From NCBI GenBank assembly GCA_026398415.1, contig JAPLSY010000015.1:1-64000 (forward strand): DNA of 64,000 nucleotides, read 5' to 3'. The stretch comes from Kiritimatiellota bacterium (GTDB taxonomy: Bacteria; Verrucomicrobiota; Kiritimatiellia; JAAZAB01). Below, piece by piece: positions 43,793-52,129 of this stretch (position 1 is the first letter of the stretch; each line of letters opens with the position of its first letter). The position numbers were made by a program, and so were the translations under genes. A model generated the notes under the pieces. That model was not told the DNA's origin, made no database searches, and saw only the letters and a program-made list of their open reading frames with translations.

Positions 43793-46735
43793 ATGACTTT
43801 CGACCTGACCAAAACGCCCCCCCCACCGGCAGAGCAGGACTGGACCTTCATCGAGGAATTGAGGAACAAGCCGTATCATCCCAAAGTCGTTTGGACCCGG
43901 CACAAGCCGCAATCCGGCGAAGTTTTTTTTTCCAACGGACTGCGGCTTGACCTGCAGTTTGACGATGCGCGCCACTTGCTCGACACCGCCTTCCGCGATT
44001 TTCGCTATTTTTTAAGCACGGCGGGGTTGCGCCGTGACGGCGCTTATCCCGTGGTAATCCGCCGGATACCGACGCCGCTGCGCGAGGAATATCAACTGCA
44101 CATCAGTGACGCCGGATGCGAACTGGGCGCCAACGATACCGAAGGCATCCGCCGGGGCCTGGTCTGGATTGAAGATGAACTCCTGCGCCGGGGCGGCCCG
44201 TTCCTGCCCCGTGGCCGCTTCACGCGCCGGCCGCTCATCCGCACCCGCATCTCGCGCTGTTTTTACGGGCCAATCAACCGGCCCCCCAAGTGCAGGGACG
44301 AGCTGGCCGACGAGGTGGACTATTACCCGGACGAGTATCTGAACCGGCTGGCGCACGAGGGGGTCAACGGACTCTGGCTGACGATCCATTTTTTTAACAC
44401 GGTACCCTCCAAAATTATTCCGGAGTACGGCCGGAACGCCGGCCCGCGGCTGGCGAAACTTCGGAAGGTGGTGGAGAAATGCGGGCATTACGGCATTAAA
44501 ATTTATCCGTTCTGCATTGAACCGGCGGCTTTTACCTGGCCGCAGCCCGAGATCGCGGCCGCGGCCGCAGCCCACCCTGATCTCAAAGGGCATGCGAACG
44601 CTTTTTGCACCAGCACGGCCAAGGGTCAGGCCTATCTCGAGGAGGCCACGCGCACCCTGTTCAGCGAAGTGCCGGGACTCGGCGGCTTGATGGTAATTCC
44701 GGTGGGCGAACGCTTCACGTTCTGTTATTCCGGCGGCATCCCGCAAGGCGGCTCACCCATAGTTCCACCCGCACCGAACACCTGTCCGCGTTGTTCCCGG
44801 CGCCGGCCCTGGGCCGTGTTGGCGGATACGCTCGCCGGCCTGGCGCGCGGCATGCAGGCGGTAGACCCGGCAGCCGAACTGATTGCCTGGCCCTACGGCC
44901 AATCCGTGTGCTGGGGCGCTGAAAAAACCGTAGAGGCGGCCGGCCATATTCCTGCCAATGTGATTTTACAGCATAATTTTGAAACCGGCGGCAGCAAGCT
45001 TCAACTCGGAAAATGGCGGCCGACTTGGGATTACTGGCTGTCCTATGTGGGCCCGAGCAATCTGTTCCGGGATTGCGCCAAGGCGGCCCGGCGGCATGGC
45101 AACCGGATCTCGGCCAAACTGCAGGTCTCCTGTTCCCACGAAGTCGCCACGACGCAGGTTGTGCCGGCGCCGGGGATTCTCTATCAAAAATATCGCCGCA
45201 TGCACCGCCTCGGGGTCAGCGCCGCCATGCATTCCTGGTATTTCGGCGCGTATCCTTCGCTAATGACCCAGGCAGCCGGACTACTCTCGTTTGCGCCGTT
45301 CCCGGCGCGGGAGCGTGATTTCCTGTTCTCACTCGCGCAACGGGACTGGGGCCGGCATGCCGCCGCAATCGTCAAGGCCTGGCAGTGTTTCCAAAAGGGT
45401 TATTCCAATTTTCCAACGTCCCATATCTTCGGCTACTTTGGGCCCATGCATGACGGCCCGATCTGGCCGCTCCACCTTGTACCGCAACGCCGTCCGCTCG
45501 CTCCAACCTGGCAAGTCGGCTATGCACCATCCGGCGATTATATCGCCGAATGCGTCACGAATGGGTTCACACTGGCCGAACAAGTCACGCTCTGCCGGCG
45601 CATGGCCACACATTGGAACCGGGGCGTCCGCATCATGCAACGACTGCGGCATCGTTTTCAGAACAACCCCGACCGGATCAAGGATATTGGGATTGCCACC
45701 GCGCTGGGACTTCAGTTCCAGAGCGGCTACAATATCCTCCATTTCTACGCTCTGCGCGAGACCTTGGCCGAAGCCCGCTCGCCCGCCAAACGCGCCCGCA
45801 TCATGCAGGCCATGCGGGCGATTGTCCGGGACGAACTGAAAAATGACGCCGCCTTATTGCCCCTGGCCGCCGCCGATTCGCGCCTGGGATTCCATTCCGA
45901 GGCCGAGGGCTATAAATACTTCCCGGCCCTGATTCGTTGGCGCATGACGCAATTGCGCCGGCTGCTGCAGCAAGAATTTCCCGCCGTGGCGCAGAAGGCA
46001 CGGTGCCATGAACCGCTCTTTCCGGAATATACCGGCGAACAGCCGGCCGGCGCGGTCTACACCTGCCACCCGCTGGCGAACGCACCCGCGATGGACAAAC
46101 GCGCCGAGGGCGCGCCCTGGGATAAGCTTCCGCAGGCGGAATGCACGCATTGGCTCCATCAGAAATTCAATGCCGAGCGCCGACTAAAATGCGCCTACGA
46201 TCCGTGCGATCATCTGCCTTTGTCCAAGGACGCCGCACCGGATTGCCAAGTCTTCTGGCAGGCCGGTTACGACGCCACGGCGCTCTATTTCGGGCTCCTC
46301 TGCCGTGTCGGCCGGGATGCCAGCCAACTGCCTGCTCCCTTTCAGGAACATTGTCTGCGGGTGTATCTGGAACCCCAGCGGACGTTGCCGCGCATCATCT
46401 TTGCACTCAGCCCGGATGGCGCCGTTCAATGTATCCGTGACGACGGCTATATTCCACGCCCCGACCTTGGCTGGCAGGCACGTTCGCGTCTTGATCCGGC
46501 CGGCTGGTCGACAATCCTCCGGCTGCCCTTCCGGGCACTGGGCTTGACCAAAAACAGTGTGCTTCGCAGACCCATCCGCATCAACGTGGTGTTGAGCCGA
46601 CCGCTGGCCGGCCAGGAGGGCACGGCGTTCTGTTCGTGGGTCAAAACCCAGCCGGTCCAAGGCCGCTTGGTCTGGGGTTACCTCAATCCCGCCACGGATT
46701 TCGGCTGGTTGCGGTTTTCCGCCAAGCCGGGTTAA
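43793..46735 (+). CDS. Large GH20-like glycosidase with C-terminal CBM9-like domain
   Basis: 980 residues, no signal peptide. Residues about 60-135 (YPVVIRRIPTPLREEYQLHISDAGCELGANDTEGIRRGLVWIEDEL) resemble the GH20b/alpha-glucuronidase N-terminal domain; RPLIRTRISRCFYGPINRPP... to about 620 is a TIM-barrel-like region with WLTIHFFN, KIYPFCIEP and GGLMVIPVGERFTFCYSGG. The C-terminal part from about 770 (WDKLPQAECTHWLHQKFNAERRLKCAYD...LRVYLEPQRTLPRIIFALSPDGAVQC) is like the carbohydrate-binding family 9/DOMON fold of PVC glycosidases. Catalytic residues are not certain. Its role is presumably glycan cleavage. Confidence 0.75.
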   Translation: MTFDLTKTPPPPAEQDWTFIEELRNKPYHPKVVWTRHKPQSGEVFFSNGLRLDLQFDDARHLLDTAFRDFRYFLSTAGLRRDGAYPVVIRRIPTPLREEYQLHISDAGCELGANDTEGIRRGLVWIEDELLRRGGPFLPRGRFTRRPLIRTRISRCFYGPINRPPKCRDELADEVDYYPDEYLNRLAHEGVNGLWLTIHFFNTVPSKIIPEYGRNAGPRLAKLRKVVEKCGHYGIKIYPFCIEPAAFTWPQPEIAAAAAAHPDLKGHANAFCTSTAKGQAYLEEATRTLFSEVPGLGGLMVIPVGERFTFCYSGGIPQGGSPIVPPAPNTCPRCSRRRPWAVLADTLAGLARGMQAVDPAAELIAWPYGQSVCWGAEKTVEAAGHIPANVILQHNFETGGSKLQLGKWRPTWDYWLSYVGPSNLFRDCAKAARRHGNRISAKLQVSCSHEVATTQVVPAPGILYQKYRRMHRLGVSAAMHSWYFGAYPSLMTQAAGLLSFAPFPARERDFLFSLAQRDWGRHAAAIVKAWQCFQKGYSNFPTSHIFGYFGPMHDGPIWPLHLVPQRRPLAPTWQVGYAPSGDYIAECVTNGFTLAEQVTLCRRMATHWNRGVRIMQRLRHRFQNNPDRIKDIGIATALGLQFQSGYNILHFYALRETLAEARSPAKRARIMQAMRAIVRDELKNDAALLPLAAADSRLGFHSEAEGYKYFPALIRWRMTQLRRLLQQEFPAVAQKARCHEPLFPEYTGEQPAGAVYTCHPLANAPAMDKRAEGAPWDKLPQAECTHWLHQKFNAERRLKCAYDPCDHLPLSKDAAPDCQVFWQAGYDATALYFGLLCRVGRDASQLPAPFQEHCLRVYLEPQRTLPRIIFALSPDGAVQCIRDDGYIPRPDLGWQARSRLDPAGWSTILRLPFRALGLTKNSVLRRPIRINVVLSRPLAGQEGTAFCSWVKTQPVQGRLVWGYLNPATDFGWLRFSAKPG

Positions 46736-46753
46736 GCGCGGAACCAAGTTCGA

Positions 46754-47590
46754 TCAGAATCCCTGCATAACCCGTTTCATATACGCGACGCTTTTCGGCA
46801 CGCCGGTCTGCTCGTCTTCCACACCCTCGTATTCCAGGGCCACGAACCCGTTGTAGCCGGCATCCCGCAAAGCCTCCAGGCAGGCCCGATGATTGATCGC
46901 GCCTTCGCCAAGCCCACAGGGCTTAACATTCCAGCCCCAGGGTAATTTCGAATCATCCACTTTGATAAAATCCTTGAAATGGACATACGCGGCGTAGGGG
47001 GCCGCCAAGCGACTGCCGATATGGCCCTCTTGCCCGCCGCTCATGTAGTTGCCGACATCAATGGTGGCTTTCAGTGAGGGCGAATTGATCGCGCGAATGA
47101 CTTCCACCTGTTCCTCGCCCGTGCAGGGAAGTCCGCCGTGATTCTCCAGGGCCAGAATCAAGTTGCGTTTTTCCGCTTCCCGGGTTACTTCGCCCAGGCC
47201 ATCCATGATCTGCCGATATTTCTGTTTCCGGATGACGGGATCGTTGCGATGTTGAGGGGATAGATTACCGCCGAAGATACGGGATACCGGTGCGCGCACC
47301 TGGGCCGCCACTTGAATCCATCGTTTGACCGTGTCAACCTGAGCGCGGAATTCTTCCGGCTTATCGGAGCTGAAGTCATTGGACATTGAGAAACCGGACA
47401 AGGTCAGCCCGGATTTCGCCAAGGCCGATTTGATTTTAGCCGCGGCGCCGTCCGGCGCGCCGAGCATGCCGGCATGCACATCGATATTTCCGAACCCCAG
47501 TTGCTTGACTTCCGCCATCAACCGATCCAAGGTCCAATTTTCCGCTTTCCATCGGCGATGCAGGCTGTAATGGCAAATGGCAGGCTTCAT
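46754..47590 (-). CDS. Sugar phosphate isomerase/epimerase, xylose-isomerase-like TIM barrel
   Basis: 278 residues. LGFGNIDVHAGMLG, RIFGGNLSP, LALENHGGLPCTGEEQVEVIRA (metal Glu and following loop), ATIDVGNYMSGGQEGH (metal Asp) and YVHFKDF (metal His) and FVALEYEG (second metal Glu) are in the order of AP endonuclease 2/xylose isomerase-like enzymes. Such proteins isomerise or epimerise ketoses, inositols or hydroxypyruvate. GGAG lies upstream of the ATG. It is convergent with the GH20-like gene, 18 bp away, and may work on the sugars that gene releases (inference). Confidence 0.85.
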   Translation of the reverse strand: MKPAICHYSLHRRWKAENWTLDRLMAEVKQLGFGNIDVHAGMLGAPDGAAAKIKSALAKSGLTLSGFSMSNDFSSDKPEEFRAQVDTVKRWIQVAAQVRAPVSRIFGGNLSPQHRNDPVIRKQKYRQIMDGLGEVTREAEKRNLILALENHGGLPCTGEEQVEVIRAINSPSLKATIDVGNYMSGGQEGHIGSRLAAPYAAYVHFKDFIKVDDSKLPWGWNVKPCGLGEGAINHRACLEALRDAGYNGFVALEYEGVEDEQTGVPKSVAYMKRVMQGF

Positions 47591-47660
47591 GAGACTCCGT
47601 TTCCTTTCTTTGGTTACGTTAATGTCTTGCGCAAATTTGTTTGTTTTATATCGAACATTT

Positions 47661-47753
47661 TTTGACAGGATTAACAGGATTTACTGGATTAATAAAACCG
47701 ACAATGAATGCCTGCCTTTCCCAATCCTGTTAATCCTGTAAATCCTGTCAAAA
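47661..47753. repeat. Inverted repeat built from 9-bp AATCCTGTT units
   Basis: Left arm TTTGACAGGATTAACAGGATT and on to 47692, right arm from 47723 (AATCCTGTTAATCCTGTAAA) to 47753 are near complements, and each arm is itself three 9-bp repeats. It lies between the epimerase start and the KamA gene end; this type of repeat may act as a terminator or be a small mobile palindrome. Confidence 0.75.
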
Positions 47754-47821
47754 TTTCTCCTCCGAAGGCGGCTCCGACTATGGCGAAAAACATCTTTGGC
47801 TATTTATATATTCCCGATCCT

Positions 47822-49003
47822 TCAGGGACATGCATTCATGTAATGATACCGTTCTCCCCGTAACCCGCGCAGAACCACCTTGCGGCTGGTCATGGCAACG
47901 ATATGCGCGGACTGGAGCGGAACTTTACCGCCGCCATCCGGCAAATCAACCACGAACTGCGGCATGCTCAGCCCTCCCAGCCCGGCGCGCAACTGCTCGG
48001 CCAACCGGATGCCGATGGGCAACGGCGTACTGAAATGCCCCACCCCCCGGACCGGATCACATTGAAACAGATAATAAGGCCGCACCATGATTTGCTGGAG
48101 CCCATTGCATAAGGCTTTCAGGGTTTCAAAATCGTCATTCACGCCGCGCAGGAGCACGGTCTGGTTGGATACCGGCAAACCGGCCTGAAGCAGGCGATCG
48201 CAGGCCTGTGTCGCCGCCGGCGTGATCTCGCGCGGGTGGTTAAATTGGGTGTTGATCCACAGCGGCCGGTGCCGCTTCAGGCACGCGCACAACGAGTGGG
48301 TAACGCGCATCGGCAAAACCACCGGCACGCGCGTGCCGATCCTCAGCACCTGCACGTGCGGAATAGCGCGCAAGGCCCCCAGAAACCAGTCGAGCAGATC
48401 TTCATCAAGGAGCAACGGATCGCCGCCGGAGACAATTACTTCGCGTACGCCGACAAGGTGCGCCACGGCATCCACGATCCGCCGCAAAAAAGCGCGCGTG
48501 GGCGCTGGCCGGCTATGCCGCCAAAAATTCTTGCGCGTACAGTGGCGGCAAACCAGGGCACATTCGTCCGTGACGAGCGCCAGGGCACGGTCCTGGTATC
48601 GGCGCACCAGACCGGGCACCACCAAATGCCGGCATTCGCCTAATGGATCCGCGGTAACTGCGGCAAGGGCTTCGCATTCGCGTAGGTCCGGCACACACTG
48701 GCGCCGGAGCGGATCGGTTACATCGTCCCAGCGGATCAAGGACAGATAATAGGGCGTGATGCGGCAGGGATAACGCCGCAGGAGCGCGCGCCAACGCGCA
48801 CGTTCAGCCGGCCGAACCGGCAACAGCCGCTCCAGTGGTGATGACCGCTCCAGCGGTGATGACCGCTCCAGCGCCGCCAGGGAACGGATACTATGCCGCA
48901 CTTGCCAGCGCCAGTCCTGCCACTCCCGACTGGTAAAATCTCCTACGATGGCGCGTAGTCGCGCCCGGACCTCAGGTTGTAGAACTAATGCGCCTTGTTT
49001 CAT
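47822..49003 (-). CDS. KamA-family (lysine 2,3-aminomutase-like) radical SAM protein
   Basis: 393 residues. ALVTDECALVCRHCTRKNFW has the CxxxCxxC motif (Cys 148, 152, 155); VIVSGGDPLLLDEDLL near 191, RIGTRVPVVLP near 225, NTQFNHPREI near 256 and VRPYYLFQCDPVRGVGHF near 297 are lysine 2,3-aminomutase signatures, and SRKVVLRG near the end has the PLP-binding Lys position. The family includes lysine 2,3-aminomutase and EpmB, which makes beta-lysine for EF-P. EpmA or EF-P is not nearby, so function is open. Residues 45-60 (LERSSPLERSSPLERL) are encoded by the 18-bp palindromic repeat. No ribosome site is clear. Confidence 0.85.
   Translation of the reverse strand: MKQGALVLQPEVRARLRAIVGDFTSREWQDWRWQVRHSIRSLAALERSSPLERSSPLERLLPVRPAERARWRALLRRYPCRITPYYLSLIRWDDVTDPLRRQCVPDLRECEALAAVTADPLGECRHLVVPGLVRRYQDRALALVTDECALVCRHCTRKNFWRHSRPAPTRAFLRRIVDAVAHLVGVREVIVSGGDPLLLDEDLLDWFLGALRAIPHVQVLRIGTRVPVVLPMRVTHSLCACLKRHRPLWINTQFNHPREITPAATQACDRLLQAGLPVSNQTVLLRGVNDDFETLKALCNGLQQIMVRPYYLFQCDPVRGVGHFSTPLPIGIRLAEQLRAGLGGLSMPQFVVDLPDGGGKVPLQSAHIVAMTSRKVVLRGLRGERYHYMNACP
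48826..48875. repeat. 18-bp palindromic tandem repeat array (3 units) in the KamA gene
   Basis: Units at 48826, 48844 and 48862, separated by GATG. The middle unit ACCGCTCCAGCGGT is a perfect palindrome; the first has a T-G pair. The GG-containing strand is coding and gives SSPLER, as in the radical SAM gene. Confidence 0.9.
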
Positions 49004-49081
49004 TTTTTTTACTGGCGAATCTCCCGCTATCGTGATTTACTTTAACCCACCGTCATTATGCCAAAGACAAGGATGCACACC

Positions 49082-50851
49082 ATGAAAAAAATCATAGCGC
49101 TTGGAATGTTCGCGAGCTTGCTCAGCGCCGGGTTACTCAATGCCCAGGAGGCAAGCGCACCTGCAGCCGGCATCCCGGCTGCAGCCGGTGTCCCGGCCGT
49201 CGCCGGCGTTCCGGCCGCCGCCGATACCAATGCCGTGGCCAGCACTAACGTGGTGGCCGCAGCCGGCGTTCCGGCCGCAGCCGCCGAGCCCAAGCCGCCG
49301 GAAGACCCGGTAAAGAATATGATTGCCCGCTTTTCGTTCGATGCCGGGATCATGCCCGAACCCACGGCAGGGGGCGTTGATATCCCCGTGGTATTTCAGC
49401 GGGAATCGCCCGCTTTCCTCAACGGCCAGGAGCTTGGCGCTAATATGCCGCGGCTGGTTGCCGGTAAATTCGGCAAGGGCCTGCTCGTGGAATCGGCCCA
49501 CGTGAACCTTTACAGCCCCAGCCAGGCTGGCACCGAGGAAGTATCCATGTTCCAGGCGTTAAACGGATCGGCTTTGGCAGGCATGGCGGAAAAACCGTGG
49601 GAAGGCAGACAAGCGCTGGCGGTCACAACCAAGGGTGAAGCCGGCGATGAAGGCGTGGCCCTCGAACTCAAGGTGGAAAAAGCGCTTTATAACGGCGCAT
49701 CCATTGTACCGGCGTATTACGTGGCTTCCGTTTACCTGAAAGGTCAGGGCAATATGAAGCTGTCCCTGAAAGATATGGATAGCGATAAAGCCGGCGAGGC
49801 CGTGTATGTGGACTTAGGCAACGAATGGAAACGGTTTTTCTGCACATTCAGCGCTCCGTTCCCGGCCATGAGCATTGGCGCCAAGCATGAGGCCGATTGG
49901 AAAAAACTATTGCCGCCGGGCACCAATATCGAGGAACGCCTGCAACTGGCCATCGTAACGACCGACAGTTCAAAAACCACGTTCTATGCCGACGGCCTGC
50001 AACTGGAAACACGCAACATGCCTTACGCTGGAACCGGCGCGGGCCCAGCGCCGCAAGCCTGGGTGCCGGGCGGCATGGTGCTTTCCAACGAAACTTTGAC
50101 GATTAGCACAACGAACAATTATTTCAGCCGCTGGCGCAAGAGCGGAACCATCAGCTTCTGGTTCCTGCCGAATTGGGACGCCCGGGACGGCACCCAGGAC
50201 ATAATTTTTCAGGTCATGAAAAACCTGATGACTCTTCAACACGTCAACGGCAAGATCCATCTGGCGCCCGCGGGGGCCGTCTTCACGCCCTCCGATTGGC
50301 AGAATACCTGGCATCATATCGCCATTACCTGGAACGAGGAAGGCCAATGGATGATGTACGTGGATGGCCTGGATTATCCGAGCGACGAGACGTTGAAGCG
50401 TCCGATTAATGCAGCGATAGCCCTGGTTTTTGGCAATGCGGCCACAGCGCCCAATGGCATGATTGATGACCTGATGCTTTTCCAGATCACCCTGGCGCCC
50501 GAACAGGTCAAAGCACTGTTTGCCGGCGACTTGCTGAAGCCGAGTGCAATGCCCGCTCCGGCAGTGACGACTGCTCCGGCAGTAACGACCGCTCCAGCGG
50601 CAACGCCCGTAGCGGCTGCAACACCGACCCCGGTAGCGGCCAGCACCACGGATGCCCCCGCCGCCGCAACGGCGTCGGCGCCAACGATTCCGTCCGCCAC
50701 AAAACCTCAAACGGCCAAGCCGACAGAGTCAACCGAGGATACCGAGTCGGAGAGTGAACCGGATACGCCTGCCCCTGCGCCTGTTGCTGTTCCTGCGGCA
50801 ACCACGTCCAATGCGCCGGCTTTGGCGCCAGCGCCGAACACCGCACCCTGA
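49082..50851 (+). CDS. Secreted LamG/concanavalin-like domain protein
   Basis: 589 residues from ATG 49082. MKKIIALGMFASLLSAGLLNAQ is a Sec signal peptide. Residues about 22-70 are Ala/Pro/Val-rich pseudo-repeats (GVPAVAGVPAA). The central part (about 85-330) is beta-rich; RKSGTISFWFLPNWDARDGTQDIIFQVMKN near 350 to MIDDLMLFQITLAPEQVKALFAGD near 460 is a typical LamG/concanavalin A-like laminin G fold with WHHIAITWNEEGQWMMYVDG in the middle. The C-terminal 110 residues are Ala/Pro/Thr-rich with PAVTTAPAVTT from the 18-bp array. It is probably an extracellular or envelope-bound, sugar-binding protein. Confidence 0.75.
   Translation: MKKIIALGMFASLLSAGLLNAQEASAPAAGIPAAAGVPAVAGVPAAADTNAVASTNVVAAAGVPAAAAEPKPPEDPVKNMIARFSFDAGIMPEPTAGGVDIPVVFQRESPAFLNGQELGANMPRLVAGKFGKGLLVESAHVNLYSPSQAGTEEVSMFQALNGSALAGMAEKPWEGRQALAVTTKGEAGDEGVALELKVEKALYNGASIVPAYYVASVYLKGQGNMKLSLKDMDSDKAGEAVYVDLGNEWKRFFCTFSAPFPAMSIGAKHEADWKKLLPPGTNIEERLQLAIVTTDSSKTTFYADGLQLETRNMPYAGTGAGPAPQAWVPGGMVLSNETLTISTTNNYFSRWRKSGTISFWFLPNWDARDGTQDIIFQVMKNLMTLQHVNGKIHLAPAGAVFTPSDWQNTWHHIAITWNEEGQWMMYVDGLDYPSDETLKRPINAAIALVFGNAATAPNGMIDDLMLFQITLAPEQVKALFAGDLLKPSAMPAPAVTTAPAVTTAPAATPVAAATPTPVAASTTDAPAAATASAPTIPSATKPQTAKPTESTEDTESESEPDTPAPAPVAVPAATTSNAPALAPAPNTAP
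50552..50605. repeat. 18-bp palindromic tandem repeat array (3 units) in the LamG gene
   Basis: CCCGCTCCGGCAGT (50552), ACTGCTCCGGCAGT (50570) and ACCGCTCCAGCGGC (50588) with GACG/AACG spacers. ACTGC/GCAGT arms at 50570 differ from the consensus by a symmetric pair of changes. Confidence 0.85.
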
Positions 50852-50865
50852 ACACCTGCGTAGTT

Positions 50866-51831
50866 TTAAGCCGGATAGTTGCCTTCTTTGCGCCAGATTG
50901 CCAGCATGCGCTCGTAGCGGCTCAACCGCATGCCCGTGTAGATACAATTACTGGTTGAGAAAATGTATCCGCCGCCCGGCATGCCGTGCCGGAGCGCATA
51001 ACGCACCGATTGGTCCACTTCCTCGTCCGTGCCCGTATCCAGCTTGGCACAGTTCACATTGCCAATCAGGCAAACTTTCTTCCCATAGAGCCGTTTCATT
51101 TCAGCCATATCCACGCCGGCTTGCGGATCGAGCGAGTGCAACGCGTCGGGCTTGGCCTCCACCATCTGGTCCACGATCGGCATAATGTTGCCGTCCGTAT
51201 GCTTGATTGAATAATAGCCCAGGTCCCGGTAGCCCTTGATCAGTTTCGCCAGATACGGCGTCACGAACTCGCTGAACTGGGACGGGCTAAGGAATGGCCC
51301 CGTATTGAGGCAGTAATCCGAGCAGAGGGCAAACCCATCCAGGCCGCCCTTCCGTTTCAACCGCGCGCCCCGTTCCAATGCCTCGTTCACCTCCGCCTCC
51401 GTACCGGCTTTCAGCTTCTCCGGTTCGTCCACCAGCTGATAGCTGTACGCCTGCATGCTCCCGCCGGGCGGGATGCTCGGCGTCGCGTCGCCGTGCAGCA
51501 TGAGAAAGTAGCGGTCCCCGGTGCGCTCCCGGATGAGGTCAATCATCCGCAGGGTCTCATCGTCGGTACCTGGGTTCGGTTGAATAAAAATCGCGCTGTG
51601 CTCGAACCGTTCGGCAATCTTGATGTACAGATCCGCCATGTCTTCACGGTGCAATTGGCGCTCCTTCGCTGCCATCTGGTCCCACTGCGCATAATGCCGC
51701 TGGCTCTGATGCAATTTACCGAACGCTTCCATGGTCAGGAAGAATACCAGCTCGAAATGCGGCACCCGCCCCTGCAAGGGTTTCCGTTCCAGGGCCGCTA
51801 TGAAACGTTCTCTTGGTGTCATGGTTATCAT
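50866..51831 (-). CDS. Uroporphyrinogen decarboxylase/MtaA-like protein (paralogue 4)
   Basis: 321 residues when started at 51831; an in-frame start at 51870 would add 13. MTPRERFIAALERKPLQGRVPHFELVFF is the usual opening. HSAIFIQPNPGTDDETLRMIDLIRERTGDRYFLMLHGDA near 90-130, YYSIKHTDGNIMPIVDQM near 210, DALHSLDPQAGVDMAEMKRLYG near 235 and GGYIFSTSNCIYTGM near 300 fit the UROD fold. The zinc-site His and the late Cys are partly kept (KHTDGN, SNC). Unlike the others it has no glycosidase neighbour. Role as methyltransferase is inferred from family only. Confidence 0.72.
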   Translation of the reverse strand: MITMTPRERFIAALERKPLQGRVPHFELVFFLTMEAFGKLHQSQRHYAQWDQMAAKERQLHREDMADLYIKIAERFEHSAIFIQPNPGTDDETLRMIDLIRERTGDRYFLMLHGDATPSIPPGGSMQAYSYQLVDEPEKLKAGTEAEVNEALERGARLKRKGGLDGFALCSDYCLNTGPFLSPSQFSEFVTPYLAKLIKGYRDLGYYSIKHTDGNIMPIVDQMVEAKPDALHSLDPQAGVDMAEMKRLYGKKVCLIGNVNCAKLDTGTDEEVDQSVRYALRHGMPGGGYIFSTSNCIYTGMRLSRYERMLAIWRKEGNYPA

Positions 51832-52056
51832 CGTTGTTGGTTCTTTTATTAACACGTACTGTGCCCGCAACCCAAGTATGACATTTCATTCCGGGCGTGT
51901 GATCGAATTCGGTTCGTCACACGGTTGCATCGGGCTTCGCGTCACGCTACGCCCGATATATCGCTGATGCGGAAATCAACGGTTTCTGGTTCTCCAGCCT
52001 AACATTGACCGCGATTTTTGCAGCGATAATCAATAAAACAAAAAATCCATAAACTG

Positions 52057-52085
52057 TCCGCCTGAAGCGGATCCGCTTTGGCGGA
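52057..52085. repeat. Imperfect hairpin upstream of UROD-like gene 4
   Basis: TCCGCCTGAAGCGGA (52057-52071) and TCCGCTTTGGCGGA (52072-52085) pair with one bulge and no loop. It is followed by ATTCTGCATT-type repeats to 52127. Confidence 0.7.
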
Positions 52086-52129
52086 AAATGTTTCTGCATT
52101 CTTCATTCTGCATTCTGCATTTGCAAAAA

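Noticed and set aside
13587..50605. CRISPR array interpretation of the short repeats
   Set aside because: Units are contiguous with 4-nt spacers, mostly inside genes, and no cas genes are present.
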